Part shown: positions 7,944 through 17,393 of the stretch, one piece after another
Numbering within the stretch: the stretch's first letter is position 1
Layout: every line of letters begins with the position of its first letter
NCBI RefSeq assembly: GCF_000376445.1
Contig: NZ_AQXI01000006.1
Span: 1-64,000, forward strand
Length of the DNA: 64,000 nucleotides
Direction of reading: 5' to 3'
Origin: Haladaptatus paucihalophilus DX253
Lineage (GTDB): Archaea > Halobacteriota > Halobacteria > Halobacteriales > Haladaptataceae
Program-made: the position numbers and the translations under genes
The notes under the pieces: model-generated
The model's input: only the letters and a program-made list of their open reading frames with translations
The model's database searches: none
Told to the model about the DNA's origin: nothing

Positions 7944-8705
7944 TCAGTTGTCTTTCTTCTTGACTGCCAACGCGCTCCCGATGAGTTGCTCCGTATCCCT
8001 TCGGAGTCGCTGCGAAATCGCCGACGTGGAAATGTCGAGTTCGTGCGCGAGTTCGTTCTGTGAGATTCGACGTGGAATCTCGTAGTACCCGCACTCGAAG
8101 GCCATCCGAAGTAGTTGCTTTTGTTTTTCAGTCAGCCCCACGACGTCCGTCTCCTCGTGATCCGTCGCGTTCCCGAGTTGGTTGACGCGAAACGTTACGT
8201 CGTTTTCCAGGCAATATTCCCGGAACGAAACGAGCGCTTGTCGAGTCGGTATCTGCATTCGGACGACCCAGCCGCCATCACCGCTCTCCACGTCGAGAAT
8301 CCGCGCGTCGAGTTCGGGACATCGTGGCGCGATGAGCTCGACGGTAGAAATCGGTTCGAGTCGGTACACGCGACGACCTTCGTACGTTTCGACTAACACC
8401 GGGTCGGTGACCGTGTAGTCTTGCTGTAGTTCTCGCTCGAACGTCTCGAACTCTTCACCGCGGACCGAGATGAAGAGGTGCTTCGGCGTCGTTCCGGTCA
8501 GGTGTTCGGTTTCGATGGTGACGTCGGTGACGGATTTGATAGTAGGAGAAAGAAGCAGGTCCGGACCTGAGAGAGATACTTCGGCGATAATATCATACAG
8601 TTGCCGTTTGATGCCCGTTTCGTCGCTGTTCGTCACCATTGATGTCGATTTCGTCAAACTGTCAGGGTGTGGCTGATTAGTGACATTGTTGGATTCTCCG
8701 CTCAT
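7944..8705 (-). CDS. HTH-10 (Bat-like) transcriptional regulator
   Basis: This 253-residue protein has a C-terminal HTH-10 domain (LTEKQKQLLRMAFECGYYEIP, with the recognition part ELDISTSAISQRLRR) and an N-terminal sensor-like domain of the bacterio-opsin-activator type. The first 22 residues are polar and variable. A TATA-like TATATAATT at 8714-8722 would put the transcript start near 8690, so translation may really begin at the internal Met (8639). It is a close relative of the regulators at 20915 and 23169. Target genes are unknown; the larger Bat-like gene is next, on the same strand. Confidence 0.85.
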   Translation of the reverse strand: MSGESNNVTNQPHPDSLTKSTSMVTNSDETGIKRQLYDIIAEVSLSGPDLLLSPTIKSVTDVTIETEHLTGTTPKHLFISVRGEEFETFERELQQDYTVTDPVLVETYEGRRVYRLEPISTVELIAPRCPELDARILDVESGDGGWVVRMQIPTRQALVSFREYCLENDVTFRVNQLGNATDHEETDVVGLTEKQKQLLRMAFECGYYEIPRRISQNELAHELDISTSAISQRLRRDTEQLIGSALAVKKKDN

Positions 8706-8804
8706 CTCTTTTGTATATAATTAACGGCCGACTGATGGATGTTATAGCTATATTTGTAGCCAGTTTCCCCCCGTCCTTCAATATGTATAAATCCGGTCTG
8801 ATAT

Positions 8805-10829
8805 TCATCGGTCTTCGAACAGCGCGGTAAGCAAGTTTCGTTCCGATGCACGCAGATGACGGTTGAACGTCGGTTGTGAGACACCGAGCGATTCGGCGAT
8901 TTCCTGCCCGGTACTTTCGCGCGGCCATTCGAAGAACCCACTCCAGTACGCCGTTTCCAGCGCTTCCGATTGACGGTCGGTGAGTCTGTGTCGTAACTGC
9001 GCTCGAAAGTCCTGTTCCGTCTGTACCGGGCGATTTCGCTTTCGTCGAGCGATGAGTTCCGTGTTGTCGTAGTGATTTTGAAACGTCTCGACGAAGCGCC
9101 GAACGTCGGCCGTCTGTGGGAGTTCGACCGTGAGTCTCGCTTCCGAGCCTTCCGCGGTCGCAGCCTTCGGAACTGCACCGTGGTCGAGCAACAGGGAAAT
9201 CACGTTTGACCCTGTTATCGTACATTCGAACAAATCCCGCTCGTCGTCTCCTGTGACGTGTCGAATGTCGTTAATGACGAGTGATTGGTCGGAAAACGAG
9301 ACCACCGATTCCGGAGTGGTCCCCTCCGTCGTGAAAAATAGCCGAAGTGTATCATCCGTCTCGCGGATGACGCTCTCGAACTCGAAGCGACAGTCGGCCA
9401 TCTGAACGAACTTGATGAGCGTGAACTGCGGGTCGCACACTCGAAACTCCAATTCGACGGCACTGTCGCTGACTAGTGCTTTTTTGCTCTCGACGGCGTT
9501 GATGGCGTACCCGGCACCTTTCCCAATATCTTCGAGCAGTGCTTGTTCCGCGTCGTTGAACACGTCCGGGTTGCCAGTGTAGACGGTGAGGACGCCGTAG
9601 ACGCTTCCACCGTAAATGAGCGGAACGCTAACCGCGGCCCTGTATCCTCTCTTCAGGGCTTCCTGTCGCCATGTTTCGTACGGTGGGTTGCCGAGCAAGT
9701 CGTCGTCGATTGCCGGCTCTCGTGTCCGAACTGCCCGCCACGCGGTCGTTTGGGCGGTTTCGCTGTTCGTCTCCGAGAGTTCGTCGAGAAATGTCTGTTC
9801 GTCTCCGACCCACGTTCGTCCGGTGAGTTCGTCGGTCGTCGCGTCGTACTCGCCGATCCATGCGAACCGATACGGGGACGAGTTCGTCAACCGTTTACAG
9901 ACGTCGTATTCGATATCGCTCCGAGTATCCGCTTCGACGAGTGCGACGAGGATGTCTCGAATCACCGCTTCTCGACGTTGGGTGCGTTCGAGCGCCGTCT
10001 CCGTTTCCGATAGCGCCGCCTCTTGCGTGGTGAGTTCCCACTCGCGGTCGAGACGGGTGAACGCCGTTTCGGCGTTCGAAATTACCATCTCAACCAACGT
10101 CGCCTTCGTTCTGTTGGCGTCGGTCTGCGTCTCCTCGGCGACTATCAACGCTCCGTGCCGACCGAGTGGAAAGGCGATCTGACGAGTATCGTTCGCTTCG
10201 TCGTTACTGTACTCGGTACGCCGTTCGCCCTCCAGAAAGGCTCGCCAGCCCAATCCACCGTCGGTGTCGAACAGCCGTTCGTCGGGTTCGGAGACGCCTT
10301 CCCACGCAACCGGCCGAAGCGCGCCTTGTTCGCTATCGTATCGCGCGACGATAGCGGCCGAGTAGTCGAGGTCCGACTGTGCTATGTCGACGGTCATCTC
10401 GGCCACTCGGTCTTCCGTTTCGGCGTCCATCAGCCGTTTCAGTGAATCCTGTACCGCCGAGAGCCGCTTGCGATGACGTATCCGATTCCCGAGACGGTTT
10501 ACCCGCTGTACTAACGCCTGTCCCTCGCCTGTGAAAGGAATCCACTCCGCTAACTCCCTGTCGAGAACGTCTCGGACGGTCTCGTCCACCCTCTCGGATA
10601 CGAGGAGGCGTGTAGTAGACGGAGACGACCGTCGAACGTCCTCGAAAAACGACATTACATCCGTATCGTGCGTAGTCGTACAGACAACGCAATCAGCCAT
10701 CTCGAGTATTTCGTCGGAGATGGGAGTCGTTGCGGTTTCGACGAGGACGTTCGACCGCTCTCGAAGCGTCGTTATCACTCTCTCGTCGTCAGCCGGGGGT
10801 ACGAAGAGGATACGAACTGCTTCAATCAT
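8805..10829 (-). CDS. Bat-like multidomain sensor-regulator (receiver-like, GAF, BAT, HTH-10)
   Basis: A 674-residue cytoplasmic regulator. The N-terminus is a receiver-like alpha/beta domain that does not show the full phospho-acceptor set. It is followed by two GAF-like domains, the second with the typical segment SVPLIYGGSVYGVLTVYTG near residue 400. Next comes the BAT domain (FTLIKFVQMADCRFEFESVI) and a C-terminal HTH-10 (LTDRQSEALETAYWSGFFEW, then SLGVSQPTFNRHLR). Proteins with this architecture sense light, oxygen or redox signals in haloarchaea and activate targets such as bop; the signal here is unknown. A GTTTGAAAC-type element lies about 175 bp upstream. Confidence 0.85.
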   Translation of the reverse strand: MIEAVRILFVPPADDERVITTLRERSNVLVETATTPISDEILEMADCVVCTTTHDTDVMSFFEDVRRSSPSTTRLLVSERVDETVRDVLDRELAEWIPFTGEGQALVQRVNRLGNRIRHRKRLSAVQDSLKRLMDAETEDRVAEMTVDIAQSDLDYSAAIVARYDSEQGALRPVAWEGVSEPDERLFDTDGGLGWRAFLEGERRTEYSNDEANDTRQIAFPLGRHGALIVAEETQTDANRTKATLVEMVISNAETAFTRLDREWELTTQEAALSETETALERTQRREAVIRDILVALVEADTRSDIEYDVCKRLTNSSPYRFAWIGEYDATTDELTGRTWVGDEQTFLDELSETNSETAQTTAWRAVRTREPAIDDDLLGNPPYETWRQEALKRGYRAAVSVPLIYGGSVYGVLTVYTGNPDVFNDAEQALLEDIGKGAGYAINAVESKKALVSDSAVELEFRVCDPQFTLIKFVQMADCRFEFESVIRETDDTLRLFFTTEGTTPESVVSFSDQSLVINDIRHVTGDDERDLFECTITGSNVISLLLDHGAVPKAATAEGSEARLTVELPQTADVRRFVETFQNHYDNTELIARRKRNRPVQTEQDFRAQLRHRLTDRQSEALETAYWSGFFEWPRESTGQEIAESLGVSQPTFNRHLRASERNLLTALFEDR

Positions 10830-11556
10830 TGTTTTTCTTCGCTGAAGGGATACCTTGTACGACCGGCGATACTACCTTATTCTTCCGATTCCAGGCAGTT
10901 ACCGCAGGGTCGATGTTTGACGGCCAATCCGACCAATCTATCTGTACACCCTTCTATGAGCGAAATTTGTAGCCGGACTACCTTAAACCCAGAAATCTAT
11001 TTCAGATGGTTTCAGATCGTTTCAAACTCCATCAATGTACGGCAGTCAGCTTCTATCGCGGATATCTCGAAGCTGAATTTTGAATTTCATATCTCTGTGA
11101 CGTATAGGTGTACCGCCTGTCGTCAACCGACAACGGCATACCTCTCTGTAATCTGAATAGAATGGATTCTCCAATTATCATTCGAATCACGACCCCTCGC
11201 TTTTTATCCACTTCGTGATTTTCAACCGGTCGCTCGATTCGTTCCTGGCGGATCCACTCTCCCCCGGTACCAAACCACTTCCCATTACGAATCTAAGCGG
11301 ATGTGATGTCGATCTCCGGGAAATCGCATGACGGCGTTGACTTTTCCCTATTTAAACTCTATTTCGATATACTAATTCCCTCGCGGTGGTCTCGCGCTGT
11401 TGCTGTCTTCGTCAGCCATCAAAATTTTTCCAGTCAACCCGGCGTCGGTTTGCTAGCGATGGGATGCGGTCGCTCTCGTGTTTACTACGGTGAGAATTCG
11501 GTACCGATAGCTATCGCTCGCGCCTCGTCCAGTTCTCCGATACTTCTATGTAGGAA
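10830..11556. other. Intergenic region, no gene seen
   Basis: About 730 bases without a convincing gene. The part nearest the Bat-like gene should hold its promoter; a GTTTGAAAC-type element is at 11003-11029 on the minus strand. The remainder is moderately AT-rich, and short frames here lack any family signature. Confidence 0.5.
11003..11029 (-). promoter_or_regulatory. GTTTGAAAC-type regulatory element
   Basis: Read on the minus strand, GTTTGAAAC is followed by GATCT and GAAACCAT. This is close to the dyad elements at 17844-17868 and 33854-33877. It lies upstream of the Bat-like regulator on the same strand. Confidence 0.45.
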
Positions 11557-11793
11557 TTAGTCGGCGTGAGGGGCGACCGTTTCGGTCTCCTCGCTCATCA
11601 TACTCGTCGTGAGATCGTTTGCCAGTTTGAGCACTGCTTCTCGGTGGTCGTTTTTCGAATGGTGAATAGAAGTTGGCCGCGTCGTTTGTTCGTCGTATGC
11701 CGAGAGGTCGAAAGTAGAATCGGTCTGTGTCTCAAACCGGTTTCGTACTTCCGAAAGCAGTCCGTGCAGATGAATAAGCTCTTGTTTTTTCAT
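11557..11793 (-). CDS. UPF0058 family protein
   Basis: 78 residues starting MKKQELIHLHGLLSEVRN, the hallmark of the UPF0058 family of small archaeal, probably metal-binding proteins. A second member (19330-19563) in this window shares that start and the central PTSIHHSK segment. An in-frame upstream start would add 16 residues that the paralog lacks, so the shorter start is preferred. Function unknown. Confidence 0.8.
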   Translation of the reverse strand: MKKQELIHLHGLLSEVRNRFETQTDSTFDLSAYDEQTTRPTSIHHSKNDHREAVLKLANDLTTSMMSEETETVAPHAD

Positions 11794-12089
11794 CCCGACG
11801 ACAACTAATGACCGAACCCCTATAGTATTTCCTTGAGACATCCTCGCATACGATGACGTGCGGAATCGGACGGAGCATTTCGTCTCCGTTTTTACCCGCC
11901 GAATACTGATTGTGAAAAAGAAAAACTCGGTAGCAGTTTTTTTGCGTTATCGGTGAGCGCCCTGAACCCTGACTGTCTCGGATTCGGTTGTTCGACGGAC
12001 GGTTCTGGGAGCGACCCAACTGGGGCTATCCGAGGGCGGATCATTCGTCGAGAGGGGGACTGGTGTTTTCCTCGGTTGCGGTCACGCTT

Positions 12090-12611
12090 TCACCCGCTAA
12101 ATTCTTCGTACGACACCGACTCCTCTTCGAGGATCGGCTTCGTCTTCGGAACCTCTCCGTCCGGTGGCATACTGCCGTCGGCAGGGCCGCCCGGTTTTCC
12201 GACAATGATGCGTCCGACCATTCCGAGCGGCTTGTGAGGAATACAGTAGTAATCGTGCGTTCCGACGGCGTTGAACGTGTGTTCGTACGATTCGCCTTTT
12301 TGGAGAACTTTGCTTCCCCACGCGGGGGCATCCTCGGGAATCCGAGTGGTTTCGGCGTAGATGTTGTCTGGGTGGTAGGCCGACGCCGAGTGGTTGCCAC
12401 TCTTCACGACGAACGTCACGCTATCGCCCGGTTTGAGATACAACCCGATCGGGTCGAAGTACGACCCGTTTCCATCGGTTTTCATCTCTACCGTGGTCGT
12501 TCCGCCTTCTGGACCGGACGTCGGCGTCGCAATCTCGTCGTCCCCGTTGAGCGTCGAACAGCCACCGAGCGCCGCGACGCCGACTGTGGCGACGAACTGT
12601 CGTCGATTCAT
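12090..12611 (-). CDS. Halocyanin-like blue copper lipoprotein
   Basis: This 173-residue protein begins with a Tat-type lipoprotein signal (MNRRQFVATVGVAALGGC, lipid-modified Cys18). It folds as a plastocyanin. The likely type-1 copper ligands are His74 in GNHSA (His80 is an alternative), Cys123, His126 and Met131 in YYCIPHKPLGM. Halocyanins are membrane-anchored carriers that pass electrons to terminal oxidases outside the membrane. The C-terminal tail after the fold is acidic and proline-rich. A TATA-like box 20 bases upstream points to a nearly leaderless transcript. No oxidase gene is nearby. Confidence 0.9.
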   Translation of the reverse strand: MNRRQFVATVGVAALGGCSTLNGDDEIATPTSGPEGGTTTVEMKTDGNGSYFDPIGLYLKPGDSVTFVVKSGNHSASAYHPDNIYAETTRIPEDAPAWGSKVLQKGESYEHTFNAVGTHDYYCIPHKPLGMVGRIIVGKPGGPADGSMPPDGEVPKTKPILEEESVSYEEFSG

Positions 12612-12630
12612 ACCGATTGAATTTCGAGTG

Positions 12631-12637
12631 TATAATA
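12631..12637 (-). promoter_or_regulatory. TATA-like box of the halocyanin gene
   Basis: TATTATA on the minus strand lies 20-26 bases before the ATG, the spacing of archaeal leaderless promoters. Confidence 0.5.
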
Positions 12638-12762
12638 AGTGGGTTCCGATGTGGCCAGTGCGCCAGTCGCCCGTCTGCCGTTCATTCTTCCGCCGCTCAT
12701 CTTTCCGCCGATAACCCGTCTGCCGCTCTTTTTATGCTCATACCGACCGAAGTGCTAACGGG

Positions 12763-12945
12763 ATGTTGGGACAAACAGGGCGATTCTGGGTGGGTGCGGC
12801 TCTGTTCCTGATCGGTGCCGTGCTCCTCTTCGAGAATTTCGTTCCCGGCGTGAACGCACCGCTGATACTGGTCGCGATCGGGGTGTTGGTACTCGCCGTC
12901 GGAACGCTCATCATCGCTGTTGCACGCCGACAGCGCCCCGTCTGA
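12763..12945 (+). CDS. Small two-span membrane protein
   Basis: 60 residues with two clear hydrophobic helices (FWVGAALFLIGAVLLFENFV and LILVAIGVLVLAVGTLIIAV), a short loop between and a basic end (ARRQRPV). I recognise no family. Third-base GC richness and the clean two-helix pattern support a real gene, but length makes it uncertain. It is divergent from halocyanin and followed by the repeat region before parA. Confidence 0.5.
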   Translation: MLGQTGRFWVGAALFLIGAVLLFENFVPGVNAPLILVAIGVLVLAVGTLIIAVARRQRPV

Positions 12946-13421
12946 ACTCGGTGCATGGTCGCTGTGCTGTCGCCACCGGTAGGTAGTGGCTTCGTTGGCA
13001 CGTCGCCCCCGTCGTCGAACTGCGCTTATCGTACGCGTCAAGCACTTCCCACGTCCCGTCAAAACTGTCCATCCTCTCAAAACCATCAAAACCATCAAAA
13101 CCATCAAAATCATCTATCCTGTCCACTTGTTACCATGCCTCCTATTCCACTCGTTACCACTCCCACTCGACCTAACTGAACTAGCAGAACTGTAACAATC
13201 GACAAAACAATCATAGCTGTCCAAACTATCAAAACCGCCCGCCCCCTCCAGATACGCCCGTTTCTCTTCGCCAGTTTGTATAGCAAAACTAGTTTTGATA
13301 GTTCTGATGGTTTGGATCCTGTGGCTATATGCTATTTTTAGCGTCTGTAACGTCGTTTTATAGGTTTATTTGTGAACGTCTGACGCGGTTTTATGTTGTT
13401 TGGACGGTTTTGCGGTTTTGT
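12946..13421. other. Repeat-rich region upstream of parA-like gene
   Basis: 476 bases without a gene. It contains four 9-bp repeats at 13078-13113, the sequence CTATCAAAACC near 13222, and CTAGTTTTGATAG near 13290. A run of short CGG(T)TTTT elements lies between 13350 and 13418, close to the parA start. ATTTAT/TTTATA sequences at 13353-13370 could be the promoter. Repeats beside a ParA gene are typical of partition sites or ParA-family operators. Confidence 0.6.
13078..13113 (+). repeat. 9-bp tandem repeats (CAAAACCAT)
   Basis: Three exact copies of CAAAACCAT and a fourth with one change (CAAAATCAT). The reverse complement, ATGGTTTTG, recurs in diverged form at 27110-27130. Confidence 0.9.
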
Positions 13422-14213
13422 ATGTCCGACACAGCCAAAATTGCCGTCTCGAACCAGAAAGGCGGGGTCGGGAAGACGACTGTGGCGATCAACGTCGCGG
13501 GAGCGTTGAATCAGCGAGGGCACGACGTGCTCTTCGTCGACCTCGACCCACAGGGGAACGCCACTGAAGGGCTCGGATTGGAGGCCGAGTACGAGGCACA
13601 ACCCCCGACCCTGTTCGATGCGCTGACCGACCACGAGGAACGCGAGGACGTCGATTCGCTCATCGTCTCCCACGAGGAGATGGACGTGCTTCCGAGCAAC
13701 ATCGACATGACCAGCGTCGAGCCGGAACTCACCATGGCGATGCGTGGTCGGGAACGGCTGACGCAGGTCCTCGATGCGCTCGATGCTGACTACGACGTCA
13801 TCATCATCGACTGCCCGCCGTATCTCGGAAACCTCACCGATAACGCCCTGCTCGCCGCCGGAAACGTTCTCATTCCGGCGCTCGCGGAGTCGACGAGCAA
13901 GCGCGCGTTGGAAATCCTGTTCGACCAGATGGAAGTCCTCGAAGCGGAGTACGACACGCAGATTCGTGACCTCGGACTCGTCGCCAACCGCGTCGAGACG
14001 ACCAACGAAGCGGACGCGATGCTCACGTGGTTCGACGAGGTGTTCACCGACATCCCCGTCTGGGAGGTCAGAAAACGGGTGACGCTCCAACGTGCGTTCT
14101 CGGCCGGTTGTTCTCTGTTCGAAGTCGAGGAGGAGTGTGATATGACCGCCGTGTTCCTCACTATCGCCGAGGACCTCGAACGGCAGTTCGGATCGATGGA
14201 GATGTCCGCATGA
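13422..14213 (+). CDS. parA: ParA/Soj-family partition ATPase
   Basis: 264 residues. The deviant Walker A is KGGVGKTT (13-20), followed by VLFVDLDPQGNATEGLG (Walker A' region) and the Walker B segment YDVIIIDCPPYLGNLTDNAL. These are diagnostic of ParA/Soj ATPases that position plasmids, chromosomes or other cargo. The ATG at 13422 gives the standard MSDTAKIAVSNQKGG start; an upstream in-frame start would add 31 atypical residues. The stop overlaps the next gene (ATGA), so the two are translationally coupled. The upstream repeats may act as operator or centromere. Confidence 0.9.
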   Translation: MSDTAKIAVSNQKGGVGKTTVAINVAGALNQRGHDVLFVDLDPQGNATEGLGLEAEYEAQPPTLFDALTDHEEREDVDSLIVSHEEMDVLPSNIDMTSVEPELTMAMRGRERLTQVLDALDADYDVIIIDCPPYLGNLTDNALLAAGNVLIPALAESTSKRALEILFDQMEVLEAEYDTQIRDLGLVANRVETTNEADAMLTWFDEVFTDIPVWEVRKRVTLQRAFSAGCSLFEVEEECDMTAVFLTIAEDLERQFGSMEMSA

Positions 14214-14614
14214 GCGACGAGAGCCGCGCCGACCGTCTCCGTCGCCGTCGCGCGCAGCGTGACAAACAGTCCGCGGCGTCCGAATCCACCGAACCGGCCG
14301 ACTCGGTGTCGGGAGGTGAAACGGGTGTGGCGTCCGACCCGTCGGAAACCGACGATGAAACCGACGACGCCGATTCCACCGCGTCTGAGAGCGTCAAGGA
14401 AACTCGCGTCGGGACCTACATGTATCTCCCCGAAGAGCAGCGCTCCGAGCTGAACTTCCGCTACAAGGAGCTTAATCTCGCCTACGAACGAGCGGTCGGC
14501 GAGGAACTGGAGAAAAATCGCCACTTCTATCCACTGGTCGTTCAGGCCGGTCTCGAGGCGCTCGACGGTATCGACGGCGAGGCGATTCGGGAGCGCCTGG
14601 ACCGTTTCGAGTGA
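14210..14614 (+). CDS. ParA partner protein (small, acidic linker plus C-terminal helical domain)
   Basis: 134 residues overlapping the parA stop by four bases. The N-terminal basic stretch ([14 protein letters not shown]) could touch DNA or stimulate ParA, as arginine-rich N-termini of ParB-like partners do. A long acidic, serine-rich linker follows (about 20-65). The conserved-looking C-terminal domain (TYMYLPEEQRSELNFRYKEL to the end) is helical and may bind DNA or form dimers. It lacks a recognisable ParB fold. Its job as ParA partner is inferred from coupling. Confidence 0.75.
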   Translation: MSDESRADRLRRRRAQRDKQSAASESTEPADSVSGGETGVASDPSETDDETDDADSTASESVKETRVGTYMYLPEEQRSELNFRYKELNLAYERAVGEELEKNRHFYPLVVQAGLEALDGIDGEAIRERLDRFE

Positions 14615-14688
14615 ATTAGGAATCTCCGCGTTGAACGCCGTCGCTTTTCGGTTCGGGAAACGGTCGAGGACCGTGAGAAGCAGCGTCG

Positions 14689-15039
14689 CTACTGTTCGAG
14701 GAGCGCTCGAATCTCTTCCTCGCGTTCATCGTTCGTGATGAACTTCCGGAACCGCCACTCGAACGAGTCGAGCAGGACCGCGATTCCGTCGTCGGTGATG
14801 GCGTACTCGTTCGTTCGCTTGTCCAGTTCGCTCTTCTCGACCAGTCCACGCTCGATGAGCGTGTCGAGGTTGGGGTACAAGCGACCGTGGTTTACCTCCT
14901 CGTCGTAGTAATCTTCGAGCTCGCGCTTGATGGCGAGACCGTATCGAGATTCCTCCGAGAGTACTATCAGGACGTTCTGTTGGAACGCGGTGAGGTCGCG
15001 CGCGGTTTCCACGTTACTAACGGTTTCTGCCTCTGACAT
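14689..15039 (-). CDS. PadR-family transcriptional regulator
   Basis: 116 residues with the PadR winged-helix pattern: QNVLIVLSEESRYGLAIKRE, then the haloarchaeal hallmark NHGRLYPNLDTLIERGLVEK and KRTNEYAITDDG. A second member with the same core is at 18811-19110. PadR proteins repress stress or efflux genes on ligand binding; the ligand here is unknown. It faces the ParA cassette convergently. Confidence 0.85.
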   Translation of the reverse strand: MSEAETVSNVETARDLTAFQQNVLIVLSEESRYGLAIKRELEDYYDEEVNHGRLYPNLDTLIERGLVEKSELDKRTNEYAITDDGIAVLLDSFEWRFRKFITNDEREEEIRALLEQ

Positions 15040-15300
15040 GGTAGTATGGTGTGATATTCATTGACAGAGGATATAAAACTTCCTACTCCAAGCAATATTT
15101 ATGAATTCTATTATAAATATTATATAACAGCAATCCTCTGGCCAAAGATAATTGTGTTATTCTGGCTGTTATTTGGGGCGATAGTTAATCGGATTGAACT
15201 CTCCCGTAACTCTCAATGCTTGCTTTTTGGCCGTTAGATAAGTACCTGTCGGAAAGAGTGTGACGAAATAATACAATACTATTCGATTGTTGGCTTGTTG

Positions 15301-15597
15301 TCATTCGACTGCCTCTAACTGCTCTCCATCAGTCTTGGGCGGCGTCGATCGATGCAATTCGGCTTCGACTTCTTTGAGCGTGGATTCGGCCTCGTCTATC
15401 GGCTCGTCTAACAGGTCTAACTGTATCTGTAGGTCACAGTCACGGCAGTACGCATCGCCCACGATTCCCTTCTCGTCGTCCTGCCAGATATCGACACGAA
15501 ATCGTCGATTGGTACACTCCGCCGATGGACATTCGACCTCCCCAGAATTTAACATCGATTCGAGATTGTCCTCGACGAGTTCAATAATATCAATCAT
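15301..15597 (-). CDS. Small zinc-binding hypothetical protein
   Basis: 98 residues with two cysteine pairs that could hold zinc: CPSAEC followed by C-x2-C in DAYCRDCDLQ. The rest is strongly acidic. I do not recognise the family. It stands alone between AT-rich gaps. Confidence 0.55.
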   Translation of the reverse strand: MIDIIELVEDNLESMLNSGEVECPSAECTNRRFRVDIWQDDEKGIVGDAYCRDCDLQIQLDLLDEPIDEAESTLKEVEAELHRSTPPKTDGEQLEAVE

Positions 15598-16275
15598 AAT
15601 GCCGAATCAGTCACCGAAATGCTTAAACTTGCTTGCAAATATCGCGTATGATAATCGATTCTGACATCCTCTATATCTGCAACGGTGTCGGAAAACACGC
15701 CTATCATATAATTTAGCTGGTGTATAACAAAATAGATACCACTCTTCGTCTCCGGTACGCCCAAGACGGGCGTCCCATGTGCGTTACGGTAACCGACTCG
15801 CTCGGCGTTGCCGGAGGCGATGGCCGTGGGCTGGCATCCCACCTTGTGTCTCCATCCTCCTACGAAAGTTCTCCTTCCGGGCGGGCGTTTCCGTTCGCTT
15901 TCGATGAAATGTTCTGATGTCCTTCAGCACGTTCTACTCGTCGGTATCTTTCGTCTCGGCGAACAGCGACGGAGTGAACCTCCGTCCCGATTCGCATGGA
16001 AATATCCAACAATGTGTTCTCCCCCAGCAGCCACGCCCGAGGGAGAGGGAGAATGCCAGACGTTCACACAACTCCTATCGTCTCGCGTCCGATGTCCAAA
16101 CGGCGTCACGTGATATTCGAGTCAAGTAGATTCAACCGGAATCCACTGTCCGATGACGGACGCGTCTACGCTCGTCGAATTCCCTGAGATCCGACGGCGC
16201 CAACCGGTCTCGCGACTAGTCGAAGACGCCGACCGTGTGTAAAAATTCGGCTGGATGTGTGAAGTGCTTAAACGC
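15598..16275. other. Intergenic region, no gene seen
   Basis: About 680 bases. Several frames of 60-100 codons overlap each other on both strands with no domain or signal. Base composition is close to that of coding DNA in the middle part, so a decayed gene is possible, but nothing identifies it. Confidence 0.45.
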
Positions 16276-17235
16276 CTAGTGGATACCGAGGGCTTCGATC
16301 TGCTCTTGGTACCGGTTTCGGATGGTGACTTCCGTCACCTGTGCGACGTCAGCAACCTCTCGTTGGGTCTTTTTCTCGTTACACAGAAGCGAGGCGGCAT
16401 AAATCGCGGCGGCGGCGTAACCGGTCGGCGATTTCCCGGAGAGAAGCCCCTGTTCCGCGGTCGTATCGATAATCTCGTTCGCTTTGGACTGCACTTCTTC
16501 ACTGACACCGAGGTCGGAACAGAATCGAGGAACGTACTGCTTCGGGTCGACCGGCTTCATTTCGAGGCCGAGTTCTTGGGAGATGTATCGATATGTTCGA
16601 CCGATCTCCTTCTGATCCACCCGTGAGACCTCCGCGACTTCTTCGAGGCTTCGTGGGATACCCTCCTGCCGACAGGCGGCGTACAGCGTGCTCGTTGCGA
16701 CGCCTTCGATGGAGCGTCCGCGAATCAGGTCTTCGGCCAATGCACGTCGGTAGATGACCGACGCGACTTCGCGTACCGACCGTGGGACACCCAGCGCGGA
16801 TGCCATCCGGTCGATTTCGGAGAGCGCGAACTGCAGGTTGCGCTCGCCCGCGTCCTTCGTCCGAATGCGCTCTTGCCACTTGCGCAGTCGGTGCATCTGA
16901 CTTCGTTTTTCCGACGACAGCGACCGACCGTACGCGTCCTGGTTCTTCCAGTCGATGGTCGTGGTCAGTCCTTTGTCGTGCATCGTCTGCGTGGTTGGCG
17001 CTCCCACGCGCGACTTGCTCTGGCGCTCGCTATGGTTGAACGCGCGCCACTCGGGCCCGCGGTCGACGTGATCTTCTTCGACGACCAGTCCACAGTCGTC
17101 ACAGACGAGTTCGGACTGGTCCGCACTGTTAACGAGGTTTTTCGACCCGCACTCGGGACATCCCGTGACCCCCTCCTCCTCCTCGGTTTCGGTTTGCTCC
17201 GCGCGGCGCTCCCGTTGGCGAGTGGACCGTTTCAT
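16276..17235 (-). CDS. tfb: Transcription initiation factor TFB
   Basis: 319 residues with the full TFB architecture. An N-terminal zinc ribbon ([20 protein letters not shown], then CDDC, near residues 26-49) is followed by the B-finger region ([19 protein letters not shown]). Two cyclin-like repeats come next, the first with [17 protein letters not shown] and the second ending [23 protein letters not shown] binds TBP and the BRE and recruits RNA polymerase; haloarchaea carry several copies with distinct promoter preferences. ATG 17235 is preferred to the TTG one codon earlier. A TATA-like TTTAAAT about 29 bases upstream fits a leaderless transcript. Confidence 0.95.
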   Translation of the reverse strand: MKRSTRQRERRAEQTETEEEEGVTGCPECGSKNLVNSADQSELVCDDCGLVVEEDHVDRGPEWRAFNHSERQSKSRVGAPTTQTMHDKGLTTTIDWKNQDAYGRSLSSEKRSQMHRLRKWQERIRTKDAGERNLQFALSEIDRMASALGVPRSVREVASVIYRRALAEDLIRGRSIEGVATSTLYAACRQEGIPRSLEEVAEVSRVDQKEIGRTYRYISQELGLEMKPVDPKQYVPRFCSDLGVSEEVQSKANEIIDTTAEQGLLSGKSPTGYAAAAIYAASLLCNEKKTQREVADVAQVTEVTIRNRYQEQIEALGIH

Positions 17236-17260
17236 CAACGTTCTATACTCAATGCAAACA

Positions 17261-17267
17261 TTTAAAT
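17261..17267 (-). promoter_or_regulatory. TATA-like box of tfb
   Basis: TTTAAAT is palindromic enough to read on either strand. It sits 26-32 bases before the ATG on the minus strand, the classic archaeal position for a leaderless start. Confidence 0.6.
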
Positions 17268-17393
17268 CCCCGGATGGTACCTCATGCGTGTCTTTCAGCT
17301 ACCATAGATATCCTCATCCTGAAAACACGTAGACCGCGGCGTGGTCCGGTTAACGTCTCTATTATCTGTACTGCCGATGGCCTAATTTAGCTC

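Noticed and set aside
13078-13113. CRISPR-like array
   Set aside because: Units are 9 bp without spacers, and no cas genes are present in the window.
15594-15917. Overlapping small frames on both strands
   Set aside because: No consistent coding signal in either; not enough to call a gene or a defined pseudogene.
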